Source: Mixta sp031457955 (lineage in GTDB: Bacteria > Pseudomonadota > Gammaproteobacteria > Enterobacterales > Enterobacteriaceae). From it: DNA of 64,000 nt. Location: NCBI RefSeq assembly GCF_031457955.1, contig NZ_JAVDXN010000005.1, positions 310,001 through 374,000 on the forward strand. Direction: 5' to 3'. This document shows, piece by piece, positions 42,991-52,435 of the stretch. The translations under genes were made by a program, and so were the position numbers. The number at the start of each line of letters is the position of its first letter. Position 1 is the stretch's first letter. A model generated the notes under the pieces. The model ran no database searches and was not told the DNA's origin. It was given only the letters and a program-made list of their open reading frames with translations.

Positions 42991-43716
42991 TTAATGCAGA
43001 ATTTTAGCGAGAAACTCTTTGGCGCGGTCGGAACGGGGATCGGCAAAAAAGGCTTCTTTCTGGGTATCTTCAATAATTTTGCCTTCATCCATAAAAATGA
43101 CCCGATTCGCAACCTTGCGGGCAAAGCCCATTTCGTGAGTGACCACCATCATGGTCATGCCTTCCTGCGCCAGCTCCACCATGACATCCAGCACTTCATT
43201 AATCATTTCCGGATCGAGCGCGGAGGTGGGCTCATCAAACAGCATGGCGACCGGATCCATACAGAGCGCACGCGCAATGGCCACACGCTGCTGCTGACCG
43301 CCGGAAAGCTGGCCGGGAAATTTATTGGCATGAGCGGAAAGACCCACGCGATCCAGCAACTTCAGGCCTTTGTCGCGCGCCGCGTCTTTGCTGCGCTTCA
43401 ATACTTTTATCTGCGCCAGCGTCAGATTTTCCACAATGCTGAGATGGGGGAAAAGCTCAAAGTGCTGGAACACCATGCCAACTTTAGCGCGCAGCTGGGC
43501 CAGATTGGTTTTTTTATCGTTCAGCTGGATGCCGTTGACGTCAATTGTGCCCTGCTGAATCGGCTCCAGGCCGTTAACGGTTTTAATCAGCGTTGATTTC
43601 CCGGAGCCGGAAGGGCCGCAAACCACCACCACTTCCCCTTTATTGACCTGGGTTGAGCAATCGGTCAGCACCTGAAAGTGACCATACCACTTTGAAACGT
43701 TTTTCAGGGTAATCAT
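42991..43716 (-). CDS. gltL: Glutamate/aspartate ABC transporter ATPase GltL
   Basis: 241-residue ATPase energising GltJK. Walker A GPSGSGKST, Q-loop, signature LSGGQQQRVAIARAL, Walker B MLFDEPTSALD and the H-switch THEMGFA are all intact. It starts directly after the gltK stop. Confidence 0.95.
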   Translation of the reverse strand: MITLKNVSKWYGHFQVLTDCSTQVNKGEVVVVCGPSGSGKSTLIKTVNGLEPIQQGTIDVNGIQLNDKKTNLAQLRAKVGMVFQHFELFPHLSIVENLTLAQIKVLKRSKDAARDKGLKLLDRVGLSAHANKFPGQLSGGQQQRVAIARALCMDPVAMLFDEPTSALDPEMINEVLDVMVELAQEGMTMMVVTHEMGFARKVANRVIFMDEGKIIEDTQKEAFFADPRSDRAKEFLAKILH

Positions 43717-44394
43717 TTATACCGTCCTTTTTCTTTTTAGATAGCTGACCAGCGTCGAAGCACTAATACTGATAACGAAATAGACCAGACCGGCAAACAG
43801 GATCATCTCAACCTGGGTGCCGTCACGCTCGCCAATGGAAGAGGCGGTGCGGAAGAAATCGGCCAGGCTTAAGACATAAACCAGCGAGGTATCCTGAAAC
43901 AAAACGATACCCTGCGTCAGCAGCAGCGGCACCATGGCGCGAAACGCCTGCGGCAAAATAACCAGCCGCATGGTTTGCAGCGGCGTCATGCCCAGCGCCA
44001 GCCCGGCACTGGACTGCCCGCGAGAAATACTTTGAATACCGGCGCGGATGATTTCGGAATAGTAGGCCGCTTCAAACAGCGAAAAGGCCACCATAGCGGA
44101 AATCAAACGGATATCGGTTTTCGGCGACAGCCCCAGCACCTGCTGTAAAAAGCTGGGCACCACCAGGTAAAACCACAGCAGCACCATCACCAGCGGCACG
44201 GAGCGGAACAGGTTGACATACAGTTTGGCGAACCAGCTGATCGGCTTAAAGGTTGAGAGGCGCATCACCGCCAGCAGCGTGCCCCAGAGAATGCCGAATA
44301 CCACCGCCGTAACGGTAATCTTCAGGGTAATGCCCAGGCCGTTAATCAGATAGGGCAGGCTGGGGATAATGGAGCTCCAGTCAAATTCGTACAT
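43717..44394 (-). CDS. gltK: Glutamate/aspartate ABC transporter permease GltK
   Basis: Inner-membrane permease of the HisM family, 225 residues with about five helices and the EAA loop (EIIRAGIQSISRGQSSAGLALGMTPLQTMR). Two ATGs are adjacent; I take the second (44392-44394, MYEFDWSS) since GGGGAG is better spaced and E. coli starts there. The ATG overlaps the gltJ stop. Confidence 0.95.
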   Translation of the reverse strand: MYEFDWSSIIPSLPYLINGLGITLKITVTAVVFGILWGTLLAVMRLSTFKPISWFAKLYVNLFRSVPLVMVLLWFYLVVPSFLQQVLGLSPKTDIRLISAMVAFSLFEAAYYSEIIRAGIQSISRGQSSAGLALGMTPLQTMRLVILPQAFRAMVPLLLTQGIVLFQDTSLVYVLSLADFFRTASSIGERDGTQVEMILFAGLVYFVISISASTLVSYLKRKRTV

Positions 44395-45134
44395 CATTTA
44401 CTCCCCATGTTGCCAGGCAAACGCACTTTGCGTTCTACAATGCTCATCAACAGCATAATCACCAGATTGATGGCGATATAGGCAAGGGTAATAGCGGTGA
44501 ATGACTCGTAAGCATGAGCGGAATAGTCCAGCAGCTTGCCCGCCTGCGCCGCCATATCCACCAGGCCGATGGTAGAGGCGATAGCGGAGTTCTTCACCAG
44601 GTTCAGCATCTCTGAAGTCATCGGCGGTACAATCACCCGATAAGCATTCGGCAGCAGCACATAACGATAGGTCTGCGGCAGCGTTAACCCCATCGCTAAC
44701 CCGGCATTCTGCTGTCCGCGCGGCAGCGACTGAATGGCGGCACGCACCTGCTCGCACACGCGGGCAGCGGTAAACAGGCCCAGACAGATAGTGGATGAGA
44801 GGAAAAACTGCAGGTTAGGATCGAGTTCCGCTTTAAACCACATTCCCAAATCTTCCCCTACCAGTTCCGGCGCCACCAGATACCAGAAAAAGAACTGTAC
44901 GATTAACGGAATGTTTCGGAACAGTTCAACATAGCAGGTGCCGATGGCGGAGAGCAGGCGGCTGGGCGCCGTACGCAGAATGCCGAAAAAAGATCCGATA
45001 AAAAAGGCGATGACCCAGGCGCATAACGAGACGGTAACCGTGGTTTGCAATCCTGACCACAGCCAGCCGAGATAGGTGGTGTTTCCAAATGGGGCTTGTT
45101 CAAAGAAGATGCCCCAGTTCCAGTCAATACCCAT
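44394..45134 (-). CDS. gltJ: Glutamate/aspartate ABC transporter permease GltJ
   Basis: 246-residue partner permease of GltK with about five helices and its EAA loop (EQVRAAIQSLPRGQQNAGLAMGLTLPQTYR). Preceded by GGAG. Separated from gltI by 154 bp that contain a terminator, so gltJKL are expressed at a lower level by read-through. Confidence 0.95.
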   Translation of the reverse strand: MGIDWNWGIFFEQAPFGNTTYLGWLWSGLQTTVTVSLCAWVIAFFIGSFFGILRTAPSRLLSAIGTCYVELFRNIPLIVQFFFWYLVAPELVGEDLGMWFKAELDPNLQFFLSSTICLGLFTAARVCEQVRAAIQSLPRGQQNAGLAMGLTLPQTYRYVLLPNAYRVIVPPMTSEMLNLVKNSAIASTIGLVDMAAQAGKLLDYSAHAYESFTAITLAYIAINLVIMLLMSIVERKVRLPGNMGSK

Positions 45135-45288
45135 AACAAACTCCGGTAAAAAAGGGTAGCTAAGCTACCCTGAAGATTGATGAGAGGCTCTTATGGAACG
45201 CGAGCCGGGGAACGACCGATTCGCGCTGTCTGCCCGAGCCTGATTTCAGCAATCGAGTGGGCGACGCATCGCCCTGTTTTCATTGTAA
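45135..45288 (-). ncRNA. sroC: Probable SroC-type RNA in the gltI-gltJ gap
   Basis: In E. coli and Salmonella the gltI-gltJ intergenic part of the gltIJKL mRNA is processed to SroC, an RNA sponge of GcvB. Here the same gap contains a GGGCGA-TGCG-TCGCCC hairpin (45259-45274), an unstructured middle and a rho-independent terminator (45148-45171). The call rests on position and architecture; I could not align it to a reference. The 5' end would lie near or inside the end of gltI. Confidence 0.55.
45148..45171 (-). terminator. Terminator between gltI and gltJ
   Basis: On the minus strand GGGTAGC-TTA-GCTACCC followed by six T residues, 14 bp before the gltJ start. It ends most gltI transcripts and the presumed SroC RNA while allowing some read-through. 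Confidence 0.85.
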
Positions 45289-46185
45289 TTAGTTCAACGC
45301 TTTGTCATTTGGCGTTTTGAACAGGGCTTTCATATCATCAGAAAGCGCAAAGTTCATATTGAGGTTTTTCGGTGGGATCGGCTGTTTAAACCAGGTATCA
45401 AACCATTTTTCCGCCTGACCAGAGGTTTGCGCTTTAGCGATGGTGTCATCAACCAGCGTTTTAAAGGCAGGGTCCTCTTTGCGCAGCATACAGCCGTAGG
45501 CCTCTTTCGACTGCGGCGTGCCAACAATTTCCCAGTTATCCGGCTTCTTGGCTTTGGCGCGTTCACCGGCCAGCAGCGCATCATCCATCATAAAGGCGAC
45601 GGCGCGGCCTGTTTCCAGGGTACGGAAGGAGTCACCGTGATCTTTTGCGCTGATGATGCGCATCTCCATTTTCTTCTCATCGTTCAGCTTATGCAGCAGC
45701 ACTTCTGAGGTGGTGCCGGAGGTGACCACCACGGTTTTGCCTTTCAGGTCGGCGAAATCTTTAATCGGGCTGCCTTTTTTCACCAGCAGGCGCGTACCGA
45801 TAACAAAGATGGTGTCAGAGAAAGCGGCCTGTTTCTGGCGCTCCAAATTATTAGTGGTGGAGCCACACTCGAAATCGTAGGTGCCATTTTGCAGCAGAGG
45901 AATGCGGTTTTGCGAGGTCACCGGCAGCATTTTGACCTGCAGATCGGGCTTGTTCAGTTTCGCCTTAATCGCCTCGACAATGGCGTTAGAGTAAGCCTGC
46001 GAGTAACCCACTACTTTCTGTTGGTTATCGTAATAAGAAAAGGGAACAGAAGACTCACGGTGCCCGACAACAATTACGCCGTTATCATTAATTTTTTTCA
46101 GCGTGCCGGTGAGTTCTTCGGCCTGGGCTGCACCTGCTGCTGCACTGAGCAACAGAAGGGAGAGTGCCACTTTGCGCATCTGCAT
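45289..46185 (-). CDS. gltI: Glutamate/aspartate periplasmic binding protein GltI
   Basis: 298-residue substrate-binding protein with a signal peptide (MQMRKVALSLLLL to AQA-E). The mature protein closely follows E. coli GltI (GHRESSVPFSYYDNQQKVVGYSQ, ECGSTTNN, TSGTTSEVLL, DHGDSFRTLE, NDKALN end). An AAGGAG site precedes the ATG. First gene of gltIJKL and, through the downstream terminator, the most strongly expressed. Confidence 0.95.
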   Translation of the reverse strand: MQMRKVALSLLLLSAAAGAAQAEELTGTLKKINDNGVIVVGHRESSVPFSYYDNQQKVVGYSQAYSNAIVEAIKAKLNKPDLQVKMLPVTSQNRIPLLQNGTYDFECGSTTNNLERQKQAAFSDTIFVIGTRLLVKKGSPIKDFADLKGKTVVVTSGTTSEVLLHKLNDEKKMEMRIISAKDHGDSFRTLETGRAVAFMMDDALLAGERAKAKKPDNWEIVGTPQSKEAYGCMLRKEDPAFKTLVDDTIAKAQTSGQAEKWFDTWFKQPIPPKNLNMNFALSDDMKALFKTPNDKALN

Positions 46186-46571
46186 GTTCCAACTCCTTTA
46201 TCGTTTTGGCACCTAATTCAGGGACCGAGATAGGTTTATTAATGCCTGCCGCTTTTCTTTTGTTTCCAGAACGGGTTCTGAATAGCCCTTAACATAGCGG
46301 AATGTTAACGCAATGAAACAGAAAAGTTTGTTTTTTGCGAAGTCCGCCGCACCAAATTAATGCGTTTTTGCTTCTCTGCTCCAGAAGGGGGCAGCCGATG
46401 AACCTGAATGGGGCAAAAGTTTACCAGGCCCTGGCTTAAAGCCAGTAAAGTGCGGCTTCGCTGTTATAACAATGCAAGCACTGTGCCAGCAAAGCCAGGC
46501 AACAAAGATGTCGTTTTGATGAAAGGAAGAGCAGGAAAAAGCAGGCGAAGCATGCGCTTCGCCTGAGAGCA
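46186..46571. other. lnt-gltI intergenic region
   Basis: 386 bp without a convincing gene. It carries the lnt terminator at its right end and must hold the gltI promoter and leader, but I find no clear -35/-10 pair. A 71-codon minus-strand frame (46357-46572) has no ribosome site and overlaps the lnt stop and terminator, so I discount it. Confidence 0.5.
46535..46564 (-). terminator. Terminator of lnt
   Basis: On the minus strand AGGCGAAGC-GCAT-GCTTCGCCT, then GCTTTTT, starting 8 bp past the lnt stop. Confidence 0.85.
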
Positions 46572-48104
46572 TTAACGGCCAGCGCGGCGCGCCGTAAAGA
46601 TGGCCGCCAGAGCGAACAGCAGCGTTATCAACCAGACGGTGATATTGCCGGTGCGGGCGTAAGGCGTCAGGCCGCTGGTCGGCGTGACGTTTGCTTCCAG
46701 TACCTGACGGGTAAACTGCGGAATAATATGCTGCACGTCGCCGTCAGCGCCAACAATCGCGGTGACGCCGTTGTTGGTGCTGCGCAATAGCGGTCGGCCC
46801 AGCTCCAACGCGCGCATACGCGCCATCTGGAAGTGCTGCCATGGGCCAATGGAATGACCAAACCAGGCATCATTAGAAACCGTAAGCAGAAAATCCGTTT
46901 GCGGCGTGAAGTTATCCCGTACCTGCTGGCCCAGCACGATTTCATAGCAGATAGCGGTGGTCAGGTTGTAGCCCGCCGCCTGCAGCTGGGGCTGGATATA
47001 GTCGCCGCGACTGAAGGAAGACATCGGCAAATCAAAGAAGGGCGCCAGCGGACGCAGCAGCGACTCCAGCGGTACAAACTCACCAAAAGGCACCAGATGG
47101 TTCTTCTGATAGCGATTGCCGCCGTAGTAGTTATAAGGCTGCTTTCCGCCCAGTACGATCACGGAGTTATAATCGTGATAGCGGTTGCCTTCCAGACGTG
47201 AATCCACAATGCCGGTAATCAGCGTGCTGCCGCGCGTTTGCAGCGCATCGTCCAGTTCATGCAAAAAGGGCTGCTGGTTCACTTCCAGATCGGAAACGGC
47301 GGATTCCGGCCAGATGATAATCGGCGCTTTGCCGCTGTACTGACGCACGCTATCGCTGTAGATGCGTAGCGTATTACGTAGCTGTTCCGGATCCCATTTT
47401 AGCGACTGGGCAATGTTGCCCTGCACCAGCGCGACATCGACCGCTCGCGCAGGCTGCGGCTGATACCAGCTAATGTAACGCAACGGCCAGGGCAGCAGCA
47501 GCAGCGCCAGCGCGGCGAGCGCAGGCCACAGGCGGCGCTGCGTTAATGCATATACCACCAGCCCGGCGATGATCATCAGCACAAAGGTCACACTTTCCAC
47601 GCCCGCCAGCGGAGCCAGGCCTTTTAGCGGGCCATCAATCTGACTGTAGCCGAACTGTAGCCAGGGGAAACCGGTCAGGATCCAGCCGCGTAAAAACTCA
47701 CTGACTTGCCAGGCGACCGGCGCCAGCAGCGTCAGCCTTAATAAGGTCGCTCGCGGGCTAAGGCGGTTAACCACCGCGGCAAACAGCAGCGGATAGAGCG
47801 CCAGATAAGCCGCCAGCAGGATCACCAGCAGGACATTAACCGGGCCGGGCATGCCGCCAAAGGTAGCAATGCTGACATAGACCCAGTTGATGCCGCTGCC
47901 GAACAGGCCAAATCCCCAGGCGAAGCCGATAGCGGCAGCCTGCGGCGTGGTGCGTTGTAAGGTAAGCGCCTGTAAGCCGATCAGCGATAGCAGGGCGGCA
48001 GGCCAGAAATCATAAGGGGAAAAAGCCAGTGTGCCGACGGCGCCGGCACATAAAGCCAGCAGCAGGCGAACCTGCTGACGGGCATAAACAGAGGCAATAG
48101 CCAT
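46572..48104 (-). CDS. lnt: Apolipoprotein N-acyltransferase Lnt
   Basis: Adds the third acyl chain to lipoproteins. About 510 residues: N-terminal multi-helix membrane region (to about 200), then a nitrilase-like periplasmic domain whose triad lies in WPESAVSD (Glu), NHLVPFGEF (Lys) and TAICYEIVLG (Cys), and a C-terminal helix. I choose MAIASVYARQQVR (48102-48104), which aligns with the E. coli start; an ATG five codons upstream (48119) is equally open, and neither has a good ribosome site. Downstream of ybeX, as in E. coli. Confidence 0.94.
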   Translation of the reverse strand: MAIASVYARQQVRLLLALCAGAVGTLAFSPYDFWPAALLSLIGLQALTLQRTTPQAAAIGFAWGFGLFGSGINWVYVSIATFGGMPGPVNVLLVILLAAYLALYPLLFAAVVNRLSPRATLLRLTLLAPVAWQVSEFLRGWILTGFPWLQFGYSQIDGPLKGLAPLAGVESVTFVLMIIAGLVVYALTQRRLWPALAALALLLLPWPLRYISWYQPQPARAVDVALVQGNIAQSLKWDPEQLRNTLRIYSDSVRQYSGKAPIIIWPESAVSDLEVNQQPFLHELDDALQTRGSTLITGIVDSRLEGNRYHDYNSVIVLGGKQPYNYYGGNRYQKNHLVPFGEFVPLESLLRPLAPFFDLPMSSFSRGDYIQPQLQAAGYNLTTAICYEIVLGQQVRDNFTPQTDFLLTVSNDAWFGHSIGPWQHFQMARMRALELGRPLLRSTNNGVTAIVGADGDVQHIIPQFTRQVLEANVTPTSGLTPYARTGNITVWLITLLFALAAIFTARRAGR

Positions 48105-48149
48105 AAATGTGTTATTCATCCAGAATCAGGCAATAGCCCTAAACAAGCG

Positions 48150-49028
48150 TTATTCATCCAGCGCAGGCAGCGGGGCGTTTTCCGGTATTTTTACATGCAC
48201 CTGAATGATACGACGGCTGTCCGCCATCGCGACTTTAAACTGATAGCCTTCGATTTCGATGCTTTCACCACGCGCGGGCAGATGACCAAACGCCTGCATC
48301 ACCAAACCACCGATGGTATCAACCTCTTCATCGCTAAATTGCGTTGCAAAGGCTTCATTGAAATCTTCAATCGGTGTCAGAGCGCGAATAGTATAGGCGT
48401 GACGACTAAGCTGACGAATATCACGATCTTCTTCATCATCATATTCATCTTCAATTTCACCCACGATCAGCTCAAGGATGTCCTCAATGGTCACCAGGCC
48501 GGAAACGCCGCCAAACTCATCGATAACAATCGCCATATGGTAGCGCTGAGAGCGAAACTCTTTCAGCATGCGATCCACGCGCTTGCTTTCCGGCACCACA
48601 ACGGCCGGGCGCAGCACTTTTTCCATGCTGAACGGTTCTGATCCACTGCTCATAAACGGCAGTAAATCTTTCGCCATCAGGATCCCTTCGACATGATCTT
48701 TATCTTCGCTAATCACCGGGAAGCGGGAGTGAGCAGATTCAACGATAACCTGCAGGCACTCTTCAAGGCTTTGATTACGTTTTAGCGTAATCATTTGCGA
48801 ACGGGGGATCATAATGTCGCGAACGCGCTGCTCAGCGATATCCATGACGCCTTCCAGCATGTCACGCGTATCCTGATCGATCAGTTCGTTCTGCTCGGAA
48901 TCACGAATGAGCTCTAACAGTTCTTCACGGTTTTTAGGCTCACCATGAAAAAGCTGGTTGAGAATGAGGGAAAAAAAGCCCTTTTTACTACTGGGACTGT
49001 CGCTGTTTTGTGAATGGTCGTCGCTCAT
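48150..49028 (-). CDS. ybeX: CorC/YbeX, CBS-domain protein
   Basis: 292-residue cytoplasmic protein with two CBS domains (about 65-200: IMIPRSQMITLKRNQSLEECL and VVPESKRVDRMLKEFRSQRYHMAIVIDEFGGVSGLVTIEDILELIVGEIEDE) and a C-terminal CorC/HlyC domain. In E. coli it is linked to ribosome maturation and, as CorC, to magnesium/cobalt efflux. Operon miaB-ybeZ-ybeY-ybeX-lnt. Confidence 0.94.
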   Translation of the reverse strand: MSDDHSQNSDSPSSKKGFFSLILNQLFHGEPKNREELLELIRDSEQNELIDQDTRDMLEGVMDIAEQRVRDIMIPRSQMITLKRNQSLEECLQVIVESAHSRFPVISEDKDHVEGILMAKDLLPFMSSGSEPFSMEKVLRPAVVVPESKRVDRMLKEFRSQRYHMAIVIDEFGGVSGLVTIEDILELIVGEIEDEYDDEEDRDIRQLSRHAYTIRALTPIEDFNEAFATQFSDEEVDTIGGLVMQAFGHLPARGESIEIEGYQFKVAMADSRRIIQVHVKIPENAPLPALDE

Positions 49029-49104
49029 GGCGTTCTGTTATGGGTCTCTCTTCATCAGGATCGGCCTGCCAGCAGTGGCCGGCAGGGTGTAACAACAGGC
49101 ACCT

Positions 49105-49578
49105 TTACGGTGCCTCTTTCTCCGAAATGTACGGATCGGAATAACCAAGAGCAAGCATTATCTCAGTCTCCAGCGATTCCATCTCTTCGGCTTCACTATC
49201 TTCGATATGATCGTAACCCAGCAAATGCAGGGTGCCATGGATAACCATGTGCGCCCAGTGCGCCTCCAGCGCTTTCTCTTGCTCGGCGGCTTCCTGCTCA
49301 ACAACCTGACGGCAAATCACCAGATCGCCCAGCAGCGGCAGCTCAATGCCGGGTGGCGCTTCAAACGGGAAAGAGAGCACGTTAGTCGGCTTATCTTTAC
49401 CGCGCCACGTCAGGTTAAGATCGTGGCTTTCCGCTTCGTCCACCACGCGAATAGTGACTTCACTTTCGGGCTGAAACTGTAGCAGCACCGCTTCCAGCCA
49501 GCGACGGAAATCCGTTTCGCTCGGCAGTCCGCTGGCCTGCTCGCAGGCCAGCTGTAAATCGAGAATAACCTGACTCAT
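49105..49578 (-). CDS. ybeY: Endoribonuclease YbeY
   Basis: 157-residue metallo-RNase needed for 16S rRNA 3'-end maturation and ribosome quality control. The zinc motif H3xH5xH is in HGTLHLLGYDHIEDSEAEEME. WRGKDKPTNVLSFPFE is also typical. It overlaps the ybeZ stop by 4 bp. A hairpin (AGGCACC/GGTGCCT, 49097-49115) spans its stop codon. Confidence 0.95.
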   Translation of the reverse strand: MSQVILDLQLACEQASGLPSETDFRRWLEAVLLQFQPESEVTIRVVDEAESHDLNLTWRGKDKPTNVLSFPFEAPPGIELPLLGDLVICRQVVEQEAAEQEKALEAHWAHMVIHGTLHLLGYDHIEDSEAEEMESLETEIMLALGYSDPYISEKEAP

Positions 49579-50627
49579 TTCTGTTCCTGTGCTGCTGCCT
49601 GCGCTTCGTGCTTGCGTTCTTCGGCCAGCCGATCGCGGCGTTTTTGGTCGGCCTCTTCCCAGGCCTCATAGGCGACCACGATACGGGCAACCACCGGATG
49701 GCGTACCACGTCTTCGCTGTGGAAGAAGTTAAAACTGATCTCTTCAACATTCGACAGCACCTCAATCGCATGGCGCAGACCGGATTTGGCGTTGCGCGGC
49801 AGGTCGATTTGGGTAATGTCGCCGGTAATAACCGCTTTGGAGTTAAAACCGATACGGGTCAGAAACATTTTCATCTGCTCGATGGTGGTGTTCTGGCTTT
49901 CGTCGAGAATAATAAACGCGTCATTCAGCGTACGGCCGCGCATATAGGCCAGCGGTGCAACTTCAATTACGTTACGTTCGATCAGCTTTTCTACGCGCTC
50001 AAAGCCAAGCATTTCAAACAGCGCGTCATAAAGCGGGCGCAGATAGGGATCAACCTTCTGGCTCAAATCACCGGGCAGAAAGCCCAGCTTTTCACCCGCC
50101 TCAACGGCCGGACGTGTCAGCAGAATACGCCGAATCTCCTGACGCTCCAGCGCATCAACCGCCGCCGCAACCGCCAGATAGGTTTTACCCGTTCCCGCCG
50201 GACCCACGCCAAAGGTGATGTCGTGGTCAAGAATATTGGCAATATACTGCGCCTGGTTCGGCGTTCGTGGCTTGATCACGCCGCGTTTTGTTTTGATGTT
50301 CACCGCTTTGCCATATTCCGGCACGCTTTCGGCGGTCTGTTCCAGCACGCGGCTCTCTTTAATCGCCAGGTGGATCTGCTCTGGTTCGATGTCGGGAATA
50401 ACGCCGCGCACCGGCGCGGTATCCACATACAGATTACGCAGGATATCCACCGCGGCATTAACGCAGATCGCGCGCCCGACCAGCTTAAAGCTGTGATCGC
50501 GGTGGCTGATTTCAATACCCAACCGACGTTCCAGTTGCTTAACGTTATCGTCAAACGGACCACACAGGCTCAGCAACCGATGATTATCAGCGGGTTCTAA
50601 CTCGATTTCGCGTGTTTCGATATTCAA
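49575..50627 (-). CDS. ybeZ: PhoH-like ATPase YbeZ
   Basis: 350-residue PhoH-family P-loop protein (Walker A GPAGTGKTYLA, Walker B FIILDESQNT). It works with YbeY and probably helps RNA unwinding. The C-terminal tail is Lys/Arg/Gln/Ala-rich (RLAEERKHEAQAAAQEQK). Upstream, 208 bp separate it from miaB. Confidence 0.94.
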   Translation of the reverse strand: MNIETREIELEPADNHRLLSLCGPFDDNVKQLERRLGIEISHRDHSFKLVGRAICVNAAVDILRNLYVDTAPVRGVIPDIEPEQIHLAIKESRVLEQTAESVPEYGKAVNIKTKRGVIKPRTPNQAQYIANILDHDITFGVGPAGTGKTYLAVAAAVDALERQEIRRILLTRPAVEAGEKLGFLPGDLSQKVDPYLRPLYDALFEMLGFERVEKLIERNVIEVAPLAYMRGRTLNDAFIILDESQNTTIEQMKMFLTRIGFNSKAVITGDITQIDLPRNAKSGLRHAIEVLSNVEEISFNFFHSEDVVRHPVVARIVVAYEAWEEADQKRRDRLAEERKHEAQAAAQEQK

Positions 50628-50795
50628 ACTAATCCTTTGGGTCGCTCAGGGCCAGGTTGATAATTAACAGGGACTTGCCGCCTGACAGGCAGGCGAACCA
50701 TAGCGAAAGTATTTATGGCATGACCAAAAGGCGCAAGCAGTAAAGCCGATATTTGGGCGATGCTTTCAGAAAGCAAGTGTAATGGAGTGAAATTG

Positions 50796-50822
50796 TACGG
50801 TGGGCAAGCGCTGCCCACCGTA
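50796..50822 (-). terminator. Strong hairpin downstream of miaB
   Basis: TACGGTGGGCA-AGCGC-TGCCCACCGTA is a perfect 11-bp stem 14 bp past the miaB stop. No T run follows on the minus strand (CAATTTC), so it may stabilise the miaB mRNA end or attenuate read-through into ybeZ rather than act as a full terminator. Confidence 0.45.
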
Positions 50823-50835
50823 AGGCGAGGGAGTA

Positions 50836-52260
50836 TCAAGGCTGGAAAATGGCGACGCCAATTTCATTTTCTTTACGGGTACGCGCAATCACCGAAGCCG
50901 GGCTTTCTGCCATACGCAGACCCATTTCATCTTCCGTGCGCACCACCACGCCGCGCAGAGAGTTAGTGTAAACGTCAACGATTTCCACATCGACGAACTT
51001 ACCTATCATCTCCGGCGTGCCTTCAAAGTTTACCACTCGGTTGTTTTCCGTGCGGCCTGACAGCTCCATCACATTTTTACGTGACGGTCCTTCAACCAGA
51101 ATACGCTGAACGCTGCCCATCATGCGGCGGCTCCAGGCCATCGCCTGCTGGTTAATGCGATCCTGCAGGATATAGAGGCGCTGCTTTTTCTCTTCTTCGC
51201 TGACATCATCCGGCAGATCGGCCGCCGGTGTGCCCGGGCGCGCAGAGTAGATAAAGCTGAAGCTCATATCGAAGTTGACGTCAGCGATCAGCTTCATGGT
51301 TTTCTCAAAGTCTTCCTGGGTTTCGCCAGGGAAGCCGATGATAAAGTCAGAGCTGATTTGAATCTCCGGGCGCGCTTCTTTCAGCTTGCGGATAATCGCT
51401 TTGTATTCCAGCGCGGTATGAGCGCGCTTCATCAGTGTCAGGATGCGGTCGGCGCCGCTCTGTACCGGCAGATGCAGGAAGCTTACCAGCTCCGGCGTAT
51501 CACGATAGACATCAATAATATCGTCGGTAAATTCGATCGGATGGCTGGTGGTAAAGCGAATACGATCGATGCCGTCGATCGCCGCCACCAGGCGCAGCAG
51601 CTCAGCAAAAGAGCAGATGCCGCCGTCAAAAGCCGGTCCGCGATAGGCGTTAACGTTCTGGCCCAGCAGATTCACTTCACGTACGCCCTGCGCGGCGAGC
51701 TGGGCAATTTCCAGCAGGATATCATCGCAGGGACGGCTGACTTCTTCGCCGCGGGTATAGGGCACCACGCAGAAAGTACAATATTTGTTGCAGCCTTCCA
51801 TAATGGAAACAAACGCCGTCGGACCTTCCGCGCGCGGCTCCGGCAGGCGATCAAACTTTTCGATTTCCGGGAAGCTGATATCCACCACCGGGCTTTTTGA
51901 GCCGCGCACGGTGTTGATCATTTCCGGCAGGCGATGCAGGGTTTGCGGTCCGAAGACGATATCGACATAGCTGGCGCGCTGACGAATATGGTCACCTTCC
52001 TGCGAGGCGACGCAGCCACCCACGCCAATGATTAATTCAGGGTTGCGCTCTTTCAGCGTTTTCCAGCGGCCCAGCTGGTGAAACACTTTCTCCTGTGCCT
52101 TTTCGCGGATCGAGCAGGTATTAAGCAGCAGAATATCAGCTTCTTCCGCCACTTCCGTGAGGGTATAGCCGTGCGTACTATCCAGCAGGTCGGCCATTTT
52201 AGATGAATCGTATTCGTTCATCTGACAGCCCCAGGTTTTGATATGCAGTTTTTTACTCAT
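50836..52260 (-). CDS. miaB: tRNA-2-methylthio-N6-dimethylallyladenosine synthase MiaB
   Basis: Radical-SAM methylthiotransferase acting on A37 of tRNAs reading U-starting codons. 474 residues: N-terminal UPF0004 domain with cluster cysteines in TWGCQMNEYD, LNTCSIREKA and GVGGCVAS; radical-SAM motif CNKYCTFCVVPYTRG; C-terminal TRAM domain. Divergent from ubiF across 175 bp. Confidence 0.96.
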   Translation of the reverse strand: MSKKLHIKTWGCQMNEYDSSKMADLLDSTHGYTLTEVAEEADILLLNTCSIREKAQEKVFHQLGRWKTLKERNPELIIGVGGCVASQEGDHIRQRASYVDIVFGPQTLHRLPEMINTVRGSKSPVVDISFPEIEKFDRLPEPRAEGPTAFVSIMEGCNKYCTFCVVPYTRGEEVSRPCDDILLEIAQLAAQGVREVNLLGQNVNAYRGPAFDGGICSFAELLRLVAAIDGIDRIRFTTSHPIEFTDDIIDVYRDTPELVSFLHLPVQSGADRILTLMKRAHTALEYKAIIRKLKEARPEIQISSDFIIGFPGETQEDFEKTMKLIADVNFDMSFSFIYSARPGTPAADLPDDVSEEEKKQRLYILQDRINQQAMAWSRRMMGSVQRILVEGPSRKNVMELSGRTENNRVVNFEGTPEMIGKFVDVEIVDVYTNSLRGVVVRTEDEMGLRMAESPASVIARTRKENEIGVAIFQP

Positions 52261-52435
52261 CTAACTTGCCATTTATCAGTGCAGGAAGGATTGCAGGGCG
52301 CGTATTGTAATGCTTTGCTGCTGTTGTGACCAGTCTATCGGCTTTTCTGTTTTCCACGCAATTTCCGGTACACTTTAACTTAACGGGTTCGCGGAGCGGT
52401 CGCCGCGAGACGGCAGGGCACAAAAGGATAAATTT

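Noticed and set aside
49608..50600. 330-codon plus-strand frame opposite ybeZ
   Set aside because: Antisense shadow of ybeZ with no protein-family features.
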